Below are positions 55,338 to 64,000 of a stretch of DNA of 64,000 nt, in pieces. The stretch's first letter is position 1. Each line of letters opens with the position of its first letter. The notes under the pieces were generated by a model. The model made no database searches and had not been told where the DNA came from. It saw only the letters and a list, made by a program, of their open reading frames with translations. Source of the stretch: Paenibacillus sp. FSL H7-0357 (lineage in GTDB: Bacteria; Bacillota; Bacilli; Paenibacillales; Paenibacillaceae); assembly GCF_000758525.1 (NCBI RefSeq), contig NZ_CP009241.1:3968001-4032000 (forward strand), read 5' to 3'. The translations under genes and the position numbers were made by a program.

Positions 55338-58300
55338 TTAGCATCGCAGGTCGATTTCAAAGGTTTTAATCTCATAAGGTTCAAGGACAAAGCAGATGCC
55401 AGCATCGTTATGCATTTCGCCATCTGGTTGTTCCATCAAGTTCGTTTCTCTCCATCCATGAATCTGCAGGCTGCTCGTTAGCTCCAGCATGTTAGAGCTT
55501 CCGGAGTAATCGTGAATACGCACGATGAGGCAGTCCGAATCCTCTGCTTTTTTGACAGCAGAGATCATAGCCGTATCGCCGGACAAGGCGAACATGGAGC
55601 GGCTTGGCTGCTCTGCATGTCCCTTCGTATAGCGAATCGGGGCATTCAGGAACCAGGCTTGCTTGACGGTCTGACCGGTCAGCCAATCCCCTTGATGCGG
55701 TAGAAGGGCATAGGTGAAGCGATGCAGCCCCTGATCGGCATGCGGATCAGGATGTGTAGCGCTTTTGATCAACGTGAGCCGCAGGACATTGTTTTTAATA
55801 TCATAACCGTATTTGGAGTCGTTCAACAGGCTGACACCATAACCCTTGTCGGACAAATCTGCCCATTGATGCCCGACAGACTCGAAGCGCGCCCAATCCC
55901 AGCTCGTATTCCAATGTGTCGGCCGTTTCACGTTGCCGAACTGAATGTCATAGGTTGCCTCAGTTGAGCGGATACCGACGGGGAAAGCCACCTTCAGCAA
56001 TTGCTGCTTCTCGTGCCAATCCACTTCGGTCACATAGTCGATGCGCCGTTTCCCGGCATAGACGATCAGGTTCTGCGTAATTGTAGAATTACGGTACTGC
56101 CAATTGAAGCGGATGACGGCCCGAAGCGGACCTGTCTCAATCACTTCGATTGCTGTGCAATCTCGAATCTCAGTCATTTTTTCCTGATAGAAGATATCAA
56201 TATCCCAAGCTTCATGTGCCAGAGGTTTATCTTCAAACACCTGCAATAGATTGCCGTTAGCACCCTTGGCCAGTACTTCCCGTCGTGCTGCTTTATCGTA
56301 AATGCGGGTCAACTGCCCGGCTTCGTTCCATGCTAATTGATAAAAAGGGGTTTCGATTCCAAGTTCTGTATGGCTGAATGGAGACAACTCCGAATTGATA
56401 GATTCAGCTTCGCCATGGAAATGTATGGTTGTATACCCGAGCGAAGGAATATCTTGCACCTCAATATACCAAATGCCTGTAACCAGCTGTGCATTCAAGC
56501 GTAGCCCTGCATCGCCTAACCAATATCCCTGCTCCATCCCCGCAGAAGCGGGAATAGCGACTAGCTCCGTAATACTCCATGGTGAGGAATTCCACACCGA
56601 GAAACTGCCTGCCGTTTTCCCTGCTGCGATCGCAGTCCGGGCTTGTGTGTCGACTTGACTGCCGATCTGCCACGCTTCCTCGTATTCAACTGTACTGTCT
56701 TCGTACACCTCACGGATGGAGGAGCCTGGAATGATGTCATGGAACTGGTTGCGCAGAATGATTTTCCATCCTGAGGTCAGCGGTTTGGCTTGATACAGAT
56801 TCCAGTCTTCCTGCACAATGCTTTGCAGGGCATTCAGCCACTCGGCTTCACGATAGGCCAGTTCGAGTTTGCGGTTCATCTGTTTGTTGTAAGCTTGGCT
56901 GGTATACGTCCCGCGGTGATACTCCAGATACAATTCGCCGTCCCAGGTATGGATGTATGAATCGGTATCCGCCACCGTCTGCTGCAGCTTTTCGAAATAG
57001 GCATCTGCACGTCCGGTAGTCACCTTGGGTAGTCCGGGCAATTGATCCAGCCGCCGCCGCATCTCGAGCATTTCGCGGTTTACGCCGCCACCGCCGTCAC
57101 CATAGCCATAGGACAGCAGCAGTTCCTGATTCATCTCCTTGTCGCGGTAGGCATCCCATATTCCTTTGACCGTCTTGGGGATGATCTTCCCGTTATAGGT
57201 GTAGAACCATGAACCCGGCTCAGACCACGGTTCAGGAGTGGTGATGAAATGGGTCAATACCTCGGAGCCGTCTATGCCGCGCCAATGGAACGTATCGAAT
57301 GGCATTCGGTTATACTGGTTCCAGCTAATTTTCGTAGTCATGAACGTATGAATGCCCGATTTTTTCAAAATTTGCGGCAGGGACCAGCTGTACCCGAACA
57401 CATCCGGCAACCATAAGTACCTGCACTCCGATCCGAACTCCTCCTTCAAGAAGCGTGTACCGATCAGCAATTGCCGAACCAGCGATTCGCCCGAGGTCAG
57501 ATTGCAGTCCGCTTCAAGCCACATGCCACCGCCGGCTTCCCAGCGGCCTTCCGCAATGCGCTCCTTGATGGATTCATACAGCTCCGGGTAGTCTTCTTTC
57601 ACATATTCATATAGCTGGGGCTGTGTCTGCAGGAAAACATACTCCGGGAACATCTCCATCAGCCGCATCACCGTAGAGAAGGACCGCGCACATTTCTCGC
57701 GTGTATGCTTAAGCCGCCACAACCAGGCAACGTCAATATGGGTATGGCCAATACAGGTGATGGTCACATCGGATAGTTTGTCCATGGCTTCCAGGCAGGC
57801 GCTAAGATTGTCTCTGGCTTCGTAGACAGAGATGAAAAACGCCTCTGATTCGGAGTCTGCCCAGTCGATCATACGTAAGGATTGCTGAAGCGCCTGCAGC
57901 AGCTTCGTCCGCTCCGGTGCATTTGCATCCAGGATTTTTACGGTTTCGAGAATGGCCGTCCCGGTGAACACAAGATCGTCCATTTTCTCATCCAGCCAGC
58001 ACAGCTCCGCCTGTTTGAAGGTATGCGTCTGATTACGCGGTTGTCCGCCTCCTTCAAGGCCGGACCATAAGCGGAAGAGCAGCTCAGCTGAATTGCCTGC
58101 CGCCGAAGCAGGAAGGAATACTTCCTTATGATTGGAATCGACGCCTTGAAAAGGCTTGCCTTCCCAGTAGAAAAGGGATTCAAAGCCGGAGTTATTGCCG
58201 CCCCCGGTATCGCCGAAATCAAACAAGCCGACGATTCGCTTATTTTCCCAGGATAAAGGGATTTCAGCATCTGTACGCAGCCACAAATAGAGATCCCGGC

Positions 58301-58481
58301 CAGTCCAGGTCTCGTTAATATGCATTGGTTGCCAATTGGCTTCGGCACGTGGAACCGTAGGATTAATATCTTCCCGGCGGTCTTCACAAGCAAGAAATAC
58401 GCTCAAGGTCTTCCTGTCTCGGTAACGGAGTGCGGATAATTCATGAATACGTGCCTGTAATTTGTTTTCGGTAAGAAACAT
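55338..58481 (-). CDS. GH38 alpha-mannosidase
   Basis: A 1047-residue zinc enzyme of family 38. An N-terminal beta domain (about 1-230) is followed by the catalytic domain, with CIGHTHIDVAWLWRL (Zn ligands His248 and Asp250) and the nucleophile Asp360 in LPDVFGYSW. The helical middle domain and long beta-sandwich C-terminal part come after. There is no signal peptide, so it hydrolyses imported alpha-mannosides, most often alpha-1,2/1,3/1,6 linkages in this group. A GGGGGTCC site precedes the ATG. The gene is divergent from the second YesMN pair, so it is probably part of that regulon together with the importer at 62360. Confidence 0.93.
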   Translation of the reverse strand: MFLTENKLQARIHELSALRYRDRKTLSVFLACEDRREDINPTVPRAEANWQPMHINETWTGRDLYLWLRTDAEIPLSWENKRIVGLFDFGDTGGGNNSGFESLFYWEGKPFQGVDSNHKEVFLPASAAGNSAELLFRLWSGLEGGGQPRNQTHTFKQAELCWLDEKMDDLVFTGTAILETVKILDANAPERTKLLQALQQSLRMIDWADSESEAFFISVYEARDNLSACLEAMDKLSDVTITCIGHTHIDVAWLWRLKHTREKCARSFSTVMRLMEMFPEYVFLQTQPQLYEYVKEDYPELYESIKERIAEGRWEAGGGMWLEADCNLTSGESLVRQLLIGTRFLKEEFGSECRYLWLPDVFGYSWSLPQILKKSGIHTFMTTKISWNQYNRMPFDTFHWRGIDGSEVLTHFITTPEPWSEPGSWFYTYNGKIIPKTVKGIWDAYRDKEMNQELLLSYGYGDGGGGVNREMLEMRRRLDQLPGLPKVTTGRADAYFEKLQQTVADTDSYIHTWDGELYLEYHRGTYTSQAYNKQMNRKLELAYREAEWLNALQSIVQEDWNLYQAKPLTSGWKIILRNQFHDIIPGSSIREVYEDSTVEYEEAWQIGSQVDTQARTAIAAGKTAGSFSVWNSSPWSITELVAIPASAGMEQGYWLGDAGLRLNAQLVTGIWYIEVQDIPSLGYTTIHFHGEAESINSELSPFSHTELGIETPFYQLAWNEAGQLTRIYDKAARREVLAKGANGNLLQVFEDKPLAHEAWDIDIFYQEKMTEIRDCTAIEVIETGPLRAVIRFNWQYRNSTITQNLIVYAGKRRIDYVTEVDWHEKQQLLKVAFPVGIRSTEATYDIQFGNVKRPTHWNTSWDWARFESVGHQWADLSDKGYGVSLLNDSKYGYDIKNNVLRLTLIKSATHPDPHADQGLHRFTYALLPHQGDWLTGQTVKQAWFLNAPIRYTKGHAEQPSRSMFALSGDTAMISAVKKAEDSDCLIVRIHDYSGSSNMLELTSSLQIHGWRETNLMEQPDGEMHNDAGICFVLEPYEIKTFEIDLRC

Positions 58482-58577
58482 CGTGTGGACCCCCAGTTCA
58501 TATTATCGGAGGGTGAATGATTTATAGGGAAAGATCCAAATTGGGATAAAAAGTGAATAGCATAGGGGAATGCGCTC

Positions 58578-58606
58578 ATTATAGCGCTTTCTTTTCTTTT
58601 TGACAA
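58578..58606 (-). promoter_or_regulatory. Promoter of the GH38 gene (minus strand)
   Basis: On the minus strand TTGTCA (58606-58601), a 17-bp spacer, then consensus TATAAT (58583-58578). The leader is about 90 bases. GAAAGCGCT just before the -10 box resembles half of a cre site, and GCGCT-N6-AGCGC (58572-58587) is a small dyad across the -10. Confidence 0.6.
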
Positions 58607-58712
58607 TTGAAAGTTGAGGGGAAGGCACTGCATGTTCTATTTATTGCGTAAAATTAACGAACGGTGATACACTGAGTTGAAAATTGGCTCCGAAGGAGGC
58701 GGTCAGGCGCGA

Positions 58713-60539
58713 ATGTCCAAGATCCGGACCTTTTATCAAAATCATCTGAAGAAAAAAATGTTTAACAAGATCCTCTTGTTCTACTCCATGGTCATGGTTC
58801 TCTTGTTTATTAGTGTCTCTATTCTCGCTTACCGCTATTATGAGCAGCGGCTCGTACGGGAGCAGATGGATGCGAGTCTTCAGGAACTAGACATCATCAG
58901 CATCAGTCTGAATCAGCAGAACGAACGGATGTATGGCGCGGTGCAGCAGATTTATACGGATGCGATGATTGGAGATGATTTGAAGTATTTCTTGACTCAT
59001 GAATATGAGAACTTCCTCAAGTGGCGTCTGAATCAATATGCAAACAGCTACCGGACGGAGCGCAACAGCTTTGATTATCATTTACGCCTGCTGCTGAAGG
59101 AGGAAGCATCCATCTCGAACATCGTGCTGTACAGCTCGGACCAGGACTTTTATTACCTTCTAAACCGGGAAACGCAGCATTTTTACGATCAACCTACGTT
59201 ATCCGCCGCACATCAGGACTGGTATGAAGGGTTCCGCAATCAGCCTTGGCAGTATATGGGCAACGAGCCGCTGTTCGAGGGGAAAGCCGCCGGGGAATCC
59301 ACACCTTACAGCTACGTGAATGTCCTTAAGGACCCTGTGACGCTGAAGGAATACGGTGCCATCCTGTTCGAACTCAATACAAGCCGGATTAAAGGGCTGC
59401 TGCGGGAAAAATTAAACAATACGAGCAGTCGGATAATGCTGATCACGTCGCAGGGGCAAGTGATTTTTGACTCGCAGGGGCGTTACGATAATACCGTCTA
59501 TCCGTATTGGAAGCAGATGACTAAGCCGGGGGATTGGGTGAATCTGGAGGAACGCTCCAAAGTACAATTACTGAATATCGGGAACACAGGGATGGTCGCT
59601 GCTGCCATCATTCCGGAGTCTCAAATCGTACAGAGCCTTCAAACCTTACGTTTTAGTCTCACAGGGATCGTGATCTTATGCATCATTATCAGCATCTCAG
59701 TGACGTTCACCGTTATCCGCCGCTACTCTAAAAAAATCCACAGAATTATCGTCTACATGCGGCGCTGGCAGGATGGCGATTTGAGCAAGCGGATCAAAAT
59801 GGAGGGAGAGGACGAACTGCAGCAGATCTCGCAAAGCTTTAACTATATGTGTGACCGGCTGGAGTCCTATATCCAAACCGTCTACATCTCGGAGATCAAG
59901 CAGAAGAACGCACAGCTCGTGGCTCTGCAGGCGCAGATCAATCCGCATTTCCTGTACAATACGCTCGAGAGTATACGTATGAAGGCCATCAGTTCAGGGG
60001 CCAGGGATGTTGGTCAAATGATTTATATTCTCGCAACAATGTTCAGGCATTTGATCAAAAAACAAACACATGTAACTTTGGCCGAAGAAATCGAACTGTG
60101 CGGGATGTATTTGGCCTTGATCCAATACCGGTACGAGAACAAGCTGCAGGTGGAAACGAACATCGAGATGTCGGTCGCCGGAAGTATCGTGGTTAAACTG
60201 CTGATTCAGCCGATTATCGAAAATTACATCGTTCACGGCTTTCGGGCAAATGACGACGATAACCGGATTTCAATAATGGCTGCAAAACAGGAGAGACACA
60301 TCATTATTCGTGTGAAGGATAACGGGAAAGGCATAACGCAAGAGAAATTAATAGAGCTACGCAAGGCGCTGCAAAGTGAGGGGGGAGCACCTTCGCGATC
60401 AAGTGATTCCCTGGGTCTAAAAAATGTACATGAACGCATTCGTTTGAATTATGGCAGCGAGTTTGGAATAAGTGTGATCAGCGAGCAGGATAAAGGCTGT
60501 GAGGTTATCATCGAAATTCCATTCACAAGGGAGGACTAA
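58713..60539 (+). CDS. YesM-type sensor histidine kinase (second copy)
   Basis: A 608-residue membrane kinase. Helix 1 (about 19-38) is followed by an external sensor of about 260 residues, helix 2 (about 305-328), HAMP, and the HisK domain with His412 in LQAQINPHFLYNTLESIRMKA. The ATPase motifs are DNGKGI and SLGLKNVHERI. The ATG at 58713 has AAGGAGG 13 bp upstream, rather far; an in-frame TTG at 58677 opens a longer form. It forms a two-component pair with the next gene (4-bp gap) and probably senses the alpha-mannoside handled by GH38 and the importer. Confidence 0.88.
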   Translation: MSKIRTFYQNHLKKKMFNKILLFYSMVMVLLFISVSILAYRYYEQRLVREQMDASLQELDIISISLNQQNERMYGAVQQIYTDAMIGDDLKYFLTHEYENFLKWRLNQYANSYRTERNSFDYHLRLLLKEEASISNIVLYSSDQDFYYLLNRETQHFYDQPTLSAAHQDWYEGFRNQPWQYMGNEPLFEGKAAGESTPYSYVNVLKDPVTLKEYGAILFELNTSRIKGLLREKLNNTSSRIMLITSQGQVIFDSQGRYDNTVYPYWKQMTKPGDWVNLEERSKVQLLNIGNTGMVAAAIIPESQIVQSLQTLRFSLTGIVILCIIISISVTFTVIRRYSKKIHRIIVYMRRWQDGDLSKRIKMEGEDELQQISQSFNYMCDRLESYIQTVYISEIKQKNAQLVALQAQINPHFLYNTLESIRMKAISSGARDVGQMIYILATMFRHLIKKQTHVTLAEEIELCGMYLALIQYRYENKLQVETNIEMSVAGSIVVKLLIQPIIENYIVHGFRANDDDNRISIMAAKQERHIIIRVKDNGKGITQEKLIELRKALQSEGGAPSRSSDSLGLKNVHERIRLNYGSEFGISVISEQDKGCEVIIEIPFTRED

Positions 60540-60543
60540 CCGA

Positions 60544-62106
60544 ATGAGGAACGTATTGCTGGTGGATGACGAGCCACTCATTGTCGAAGGAATGCAGTCC
60601 ATCATCGATTGGAATGCGAATCATATGCAAATTGCAGATACAGCACGCAATGGGGTGGAAGCGCTAGCAAAACTGGACGGCTTATCCGTAGATCTGGTTA
60701 TCACGGACATCATGATGCCTCAGATGACAGGACTTGAGCTGATCCGTGAGGTCAAAGTACGTAGTCCCCTCACTAAGTTCATCATTCTGAGCGGTTACGA
60801 GGAATTCAATTACGTGCGGGAAGGCATTACGCTGGGTGTCGAGAACTATTTGCTCAAGCCGGTCAATATCGACGAATTGGAAGCGACGATTAAGCATATG
60901 CAGCATGATTGGGAGCGCGAGGAAATCAGACAAATCCAAATGGATCAGAGCTGGAGGATTCTGAGGAATAATATATTGCAGCGGTGGGCTAATGAAACCA
61001 TTGATGCCAAAGAGTTCCGGGAGCGCGCGCAGCTGCTGGAAATCCCCCTGACCAAGTCAAATTACAGCGCTGCTGCGCTGCGAATCGTAACTGATCATGA
61101 TCACGAGATGGATGATCCGCAGTTTTACAGACCCGTAATTGCCGAGCAGTGTGAAATCATAGGGAGAAACCAATTACCACACGGCTGTGAGATCATCTGC
61201 TTCCCTGATCAGGAAGGGGATATCATCGTGCTGTTCGCTTCAACCGGCATGGAAGAAGAAGAATGGCAATTTCATGCGCTTCGCGGGATGAAGCAGTGGA
61301 TCACGTCTGATACAGGCGCCTGTGTATGGAGCGTGAAAGGGCAGTCCGAGCAATCCTATCTGGGGTTTCCGCAAAGCTGCAAACAAGTGAAGCTGTGGCT
61401 TGAGAATCATTTGTTGGGCGAGTCAGAGACTTTCATAGTGACATCGGACTACGAAAGAGAAGCCGATCCTGCATATGAGCAAAGGGAGCCCGCTATGGAT
61501 CAATTCCATAAGTTGCTCCGGGACGGGAAAAGTCTTGAGGTTGACCGGTTCATCGACGACTTCTTTGATGTTCAGGCAGAGGATGGGCACTCGGCAAGAA
61601 CGCCGTTCTTCAACTCCGCAATTCAGCTTATGCTGGCGGCCAAGACATTGGAAAAGACTCCGGATTACGGAGGCGTATTCGCTCCCTTATCCAGAATCCA
61701 TACTCGCAGAGGGCTGAAGCGGCTGGTGAAAAGGGTGATCCATCAAACACTTGATACATACCATGCGACTGAAAGAGACTATAGCCCGCATGTGATGGCT
61801 GTACTGGATTTCGTAAAAAACACTTACAAAGAGGAGCTTTCGCTGAAGACGCTCAGCCAGAAACTGGACCTTCATCCCAACTATCTGGGGCAGTTGTTTC
61901 AACAGGAGGCGGGCACAAGCTTCTCCGATTATGTGAACCAGTACCGGATCGAACGTGCCACCCATCTGCTGCTGTACACAGACAAAAAGACGGCGGAGGT
62001 GGCAACGGAGGTAGGCTATTGGGATACATCGTACTTTTACAGGCAGTTCAAAAAATATGCCGGCGTTTCCCCGACAGAACTGCGTTCGATGTATATGAAA
62101 AAGTAG
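60544..62106 (+). CDS. YesN-type AraC response regulator (second copy)
   Basis: A 520-residue regulator. The receiver domain has LLVDDEPLIVEGM and the phospho-acceptor Asp55 in LVITDIMMPQMTG. A linker region of about 270 residues follows. The AraC domain (about 415-517) has LSLKTLSQKLDLHPNYLGQLFQQEAG and VATEVGYWDTSYFYRQFKKYAGVSPTELR. GGGAGG precedes the ATG at 60544. It likely activates the importer starting at 62360 and perhaps the divergent GH38 gene. Confidence 0.9.
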   Translation: MRNVLLVDDEPLIVEGMQSIIDWNANHMQIADTARNGVEALAKLDGLSVDLVITDIMMPQMTGLELIREVKVRSPLTKFIILSGYEEFNYVREGITLGVENYLLKPVNIDELEATIKHMQHDWEREEIRQIQMDQSWRILRNNILQRWANETIDAKEFRERAQLLEIPLTKSNYSAAALRIVTDHDHEMDDPQFYRPVIAEQCEIIGRNQLPHGCEIICFPDQEGDIIVLFASTGMEEEEWQFHALRGMKQWITSDTGACVWSVKGQSEQSYLGFPQSCKQVKLWLENHLLGESETFIVTSDYEREADPAYEQREPAMDQFHKLLRDGKSLEVDRFIDDFFDVQAEDGHSARTPFFNSAIQLMLAAKTLEKTPDYGGVFAPLSRIHTRRGLKRLVKRVIHQTLDTYHATERDYSPHVMAVLDFVKNTYKEELSLKTLSQKLDLHPNYLGQLFQQEAGTSFSDYVNQYRIERATHLLLYTDKKTAEVATEVGYWDTSYFYRQFKKYAGVSPTELRSMYMKK

Positions 62107-62124
62107 GCACGACCTGTCGGTTCG

Positions 62125-62156
62125 AAAAAAGCACACCTTGCGGAGGTGTGTTTTTT
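62125..62156 (+). terminator. Terminator after the second YesMN
   Basis: GCACACCT and AGGTGTG arms with a 5-base loop, an A run before and T6 after. Confidence 0.85.
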
Positions 62157-62359
62157 AGTGAAATGAAGGCGCTATCTTTAATTAATCCATCATTTTATTG
62201 TATTTTTCAACTATCTCGGCGGCTGCCCGGCTTTCATAATAAAGACAGGGGTGAACGGGAAAATCCAAAACACCAAGTGAGCTGAAGTTTACCATTGTTG
62301 ATTATAGGGGATGAAGAGTGGATGAACTCAGCTACAAGTGAATCAAAGGAGGGACAGCC

Positions 62360-63289
62360 GTGCTAGGCATCTTGAAGAAACTGATGAAGAATAGGGCGTT
62401 TCTTCTGCTGGTATTGCCGGGAGCAGCGTGGTTTATTATTTTTGCTTATTTGCCGATGTTTGGGACGATTATTGCCTTTAAGGATTTCCGGATTCATCCG
62501 GGAGGTTTTCTTGAAAGCGTTTTAAAAAGCGAGTGGGTCGGCTTCAAAAACTTCGAGTTTCTGTTCTCGACCGACGATGCTTATATCATAACGCGCAATA
62601 CGATTCTTTATAACGTCGGTTTGATCATGCTTGGACTGGTTCTCGCGGTTACGCTTGCCATCATTATGAATGAGCTGTTGAATAAACGGCTGGCGAAATT
62701 TTACCAAACCGCAATGTTTATGCCGTATTTCCTCTCATGGGTTATTATTAGCTATTTTGTATTCTCGTTCCTCAATGTCGAAAAGGGCGTGTTCAATCAG
62801 CTTCTTGTCTTCTTTGGCGAAGATCCGGTCAGTTGGTACAGCGAGACGAAATTTTGGCCGTATTTTCTTATCTTTCTGGGTCTCTGGAAAAATGCCGGAT
62901 ACGGGAGCGTCGTCTATCTTGCAGCAATTGCCGGCATCGACCGCTCTTATTATGAGGCAGCAATGATCGACGGCGCTACCAAATGGAATCAGATCAAGTT
63001 TATTACACTGCCGATGCTGAGGCCGCTTATGATCATTTTGACAGTTCTGGCACTCGGCGGCATCTTCCGCTCGGATTTCGGCTTATTCTACCAGGTTCCG
63101 CGGGATTCCGGCGCATTGTATCCGGTCACCAACGTTATCGACACATTCGTGTATCGGGGGCTGACGATCATGGGCGATACAGGTATGAGTACGGCTACAG
63201 GCCTTTATCAATCCGTTGTCGGTTTGATTCTCGTTCTGCTCGCGAATTACGCTGTACGCAAAATTGAAAAAGATTATGCCGTATTCTAA
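62360..63289 (+). CDS. Sugar ABC permease, LplB type (second cluster)
   Basis: A 309-residue permease with six membrane helices, a GTG start and AAAGGAGGG 6 bp upstream. It has AWFIIFAYLPMFGTIIAFKDFRIH, SEWVGFKNFEFLFS and the EAA loop EAAMIDGATKWNQIKFITLPMLRPL. It precedes a YtcP-type partner. The cognate binding protein is expected to the right of the window. Confidence 0.9.
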   Translation: MLGILKKLMKNRAFLLLVLPGAAWFIIFAYLPMFGTIIAFKDFRIHPGGFLESVLKSEWVGFKNFEFLFSTDDAYIITRNTILYNVGLIMLGLVLAVTLAIIMNELLNKRLAKFYQTAMFMPYFLSWVIISYFVFSFLNVEKGVFNQLLVFFGEDPVSWYSETKFWPYFLIFLGLWKNAGYGSVVYLAAIAGIDRSYYEAAMIDGATKWNQIKFITLPMLRPLMIILTVLALGGIFRSDFGLFYQVPRDSGALYPVTNVIDTFVYRGLTIMGDTGMSTATGLYQSVVGLILVLLANYAVRKIEKDYAVF

Positions 63290-63314
63290 AAAAATCGGCA
63301 AGGGGGGGCCTGCA

Positions 63315-64000
63315 ATGAATGACTTAAGCGAATCTATGGAGAGAACGTTGCTCTATGCTCCCAGGAAGAAGACCAGGGACATCAATGCGATTAGTCCATT
63401 ATGGAATTTTATATTTAATGTGGGGGTGTGCTTATTCGCCCTATCCTGTATCTTCCCGTTTATTTTTATCATTATCATTTCCTTTACGGACGAGAAAACG
63501 TTGGCCATCGACGGATTTAGTATCCTGCCCAAGGTGCTCAGCCTGGACGCCTACCGGTTTCTGATGCGGTCCGGTGAGCAAATGGTCCAATCCTTGGGGG
63601 TGACTCTGGCCGTAACGGTCATTGGAACAGTTCTGACGCTGTATCTCGTTTCTACATATGCGTACGCAATTTCACGCAAGAACTTTGACCAGCGCCGGTT
63701 CTTCAGCTTTCTCGCTTTCTTCACCATGCTGTTCTCCGGGGGACTGGTCCCGGGATATATCGTAGTTACGCAAGTACTTCATTTGCGGGATTCCATCTGG
63801 GCGCTGATATTCCCATCCATTCTGAACGCATTCTATATTATCGTCATGCGCACCTTCTTTACGACGACTGTACCGGATGCGATCATCGAATCGGCCAAGA
63901 TCGACGGAGCAACCGAATTTGGCATCTACACACGTATTGTGCTGCCAATCTCGCTGCCGGGTATTGCGACTATCGGGCTTTTCAGTACACTTGGATTCTG
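63315..64000 (+). CDS. Sugar ABC permease, YtcP type, cut by the window edge
   Basis: An ATG at 63315 follows AAGGGGGGG and opens a frame that runs off the right end (228 codons seen). It has the YtcP-type first helix (ISPLWNFIFNVGVCLFALSCIFPFIFIIIISFTDEKTL), further helices and the EAA loop ESAKIDGATEFGIYTRIVLPISLPGI near the edge. It is the partner of the LplB-type gene 26 bp upstream. Confidence 0.88.
   Translation, partial: MNDLSESMERTLLYAPRKKTRDINAISPLWNFIFNVGVCLFALSCIFPFIFIIIISFTDEKTLAIDGFSILPKVLSLDAYRFLMRSGEQMVQSLGVTLAVTVIGTVLTLYLVSTYAYAISRKNFDQRRFFSFLAFFTMLFSGGLVPGYIVVTQVLHLRDSIWALIFPSILNAFYIIVMRTFFTTTVPDAIIESAKIDGATEFGIYTRIVLPISLPGIATIGLFSTLGF

Noticed and set aside
62512..62526. 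TGAAAGCGTTTTAA as a cre site
   Set aside because: It is inside the coding sequence of the LplB-type permease and lacks the final CA. It is probably chance.

Overview
The window looks like chromosomal DNA of a Paenibacillus-type Firmicute. The evidence is the gene style rather than any marker gene: paired YesM/YesN sensor-regulators beside carbohydrate ABC importers, LplB/YtcP-type permeases, ATPase-less sugar importers, a bacillithiol deacetylase (bshB2 with yojF), strong AGGAGG ribosome binding sites, and many GTG/TTG starts. No rRNA, tRNA, CRISPR array or prophage was seen. The only mobile DNA is the right end of an IS200/IS605-type element at the left edge.

Layout. 1-343: end of a TnpB element with its guide-RNA-like 3' end. 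378-6061: an OmpR-type two-component pair, a hybrid sensor kinase, a GNAT acetyltransferase and a CapA-like protein. 6367-9804: a flavodiiron protein, NADH:rubredoxin reductase, rubredoxin and a Crp/Fnr regulator, which together read as an O2/NO-scavenging unit. 9993-25310: a GntR regulator divergent from a sugar-acid operon (kinase, aldolase, galactonate dehydratase, GH2 beta-galactosidase), then YesMN, a CUT1 importer and a GH42 beta-galactosidase. 25512-33577: an alpha-1,6-mannan oligosaccharide island (GntR/LacI-hybrid regulator, GH125, importer, two GH76) whose enzymes all lack signal peptides. 33961-36601: a MarR regulator and an ECF sigma/anti-sigma pair. 36762-38144: a small unknown gene, yojF and bshB2. 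38196-44040: TetR with an MFS pump, a sodium symporter, and a DHA2 pump divergent from LysR. 44290-46508: a polar amino-acid ABC transporter. 46615-48660: a small protein, a YgbA-like protein, a decayed gene and a membrane-anchored alpha/beta hydrolase. 48953-55263: a LacI-controlled fructan/sucrose cluster with cytoplasmic GH32. 55338-64000: a GH38 alpha-mannosidase divergent from a second YesMN pair, followed by LplB/YtcP permeases that run off the window.

How the parts work together. Four separate carbohydrate importers appear (beta-galactoside, alpha-mannan, fructan, probably alpha-mannoside), none with an ATPase, so a shared MsmX-type ATPase elsewhere is expected. Each is coupled to cytoplasmic glycosidases, so the strategy is import of oligosaccharides followed by internal hydrolysis. 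Several regulators have visible operator-like palindromes at their own promoters: the GntR beside the galactonate operon, the mannan GntR, MarR, TetR and LacI.

The most interesting points are: the intracellular alpha-mannan system, with a predicted CTG start and a catabolite-repression site at its promoter; the galactonate branch joined to two beta-galactosidases but with no galactose dehydrogenase; the flavodiiron operon with a Crp/Fnr protein carrying cysteines placed like a disulfide redox switch; and the three-operator LacI promoter. All functional calls are from reading the sequence. No database search was run.
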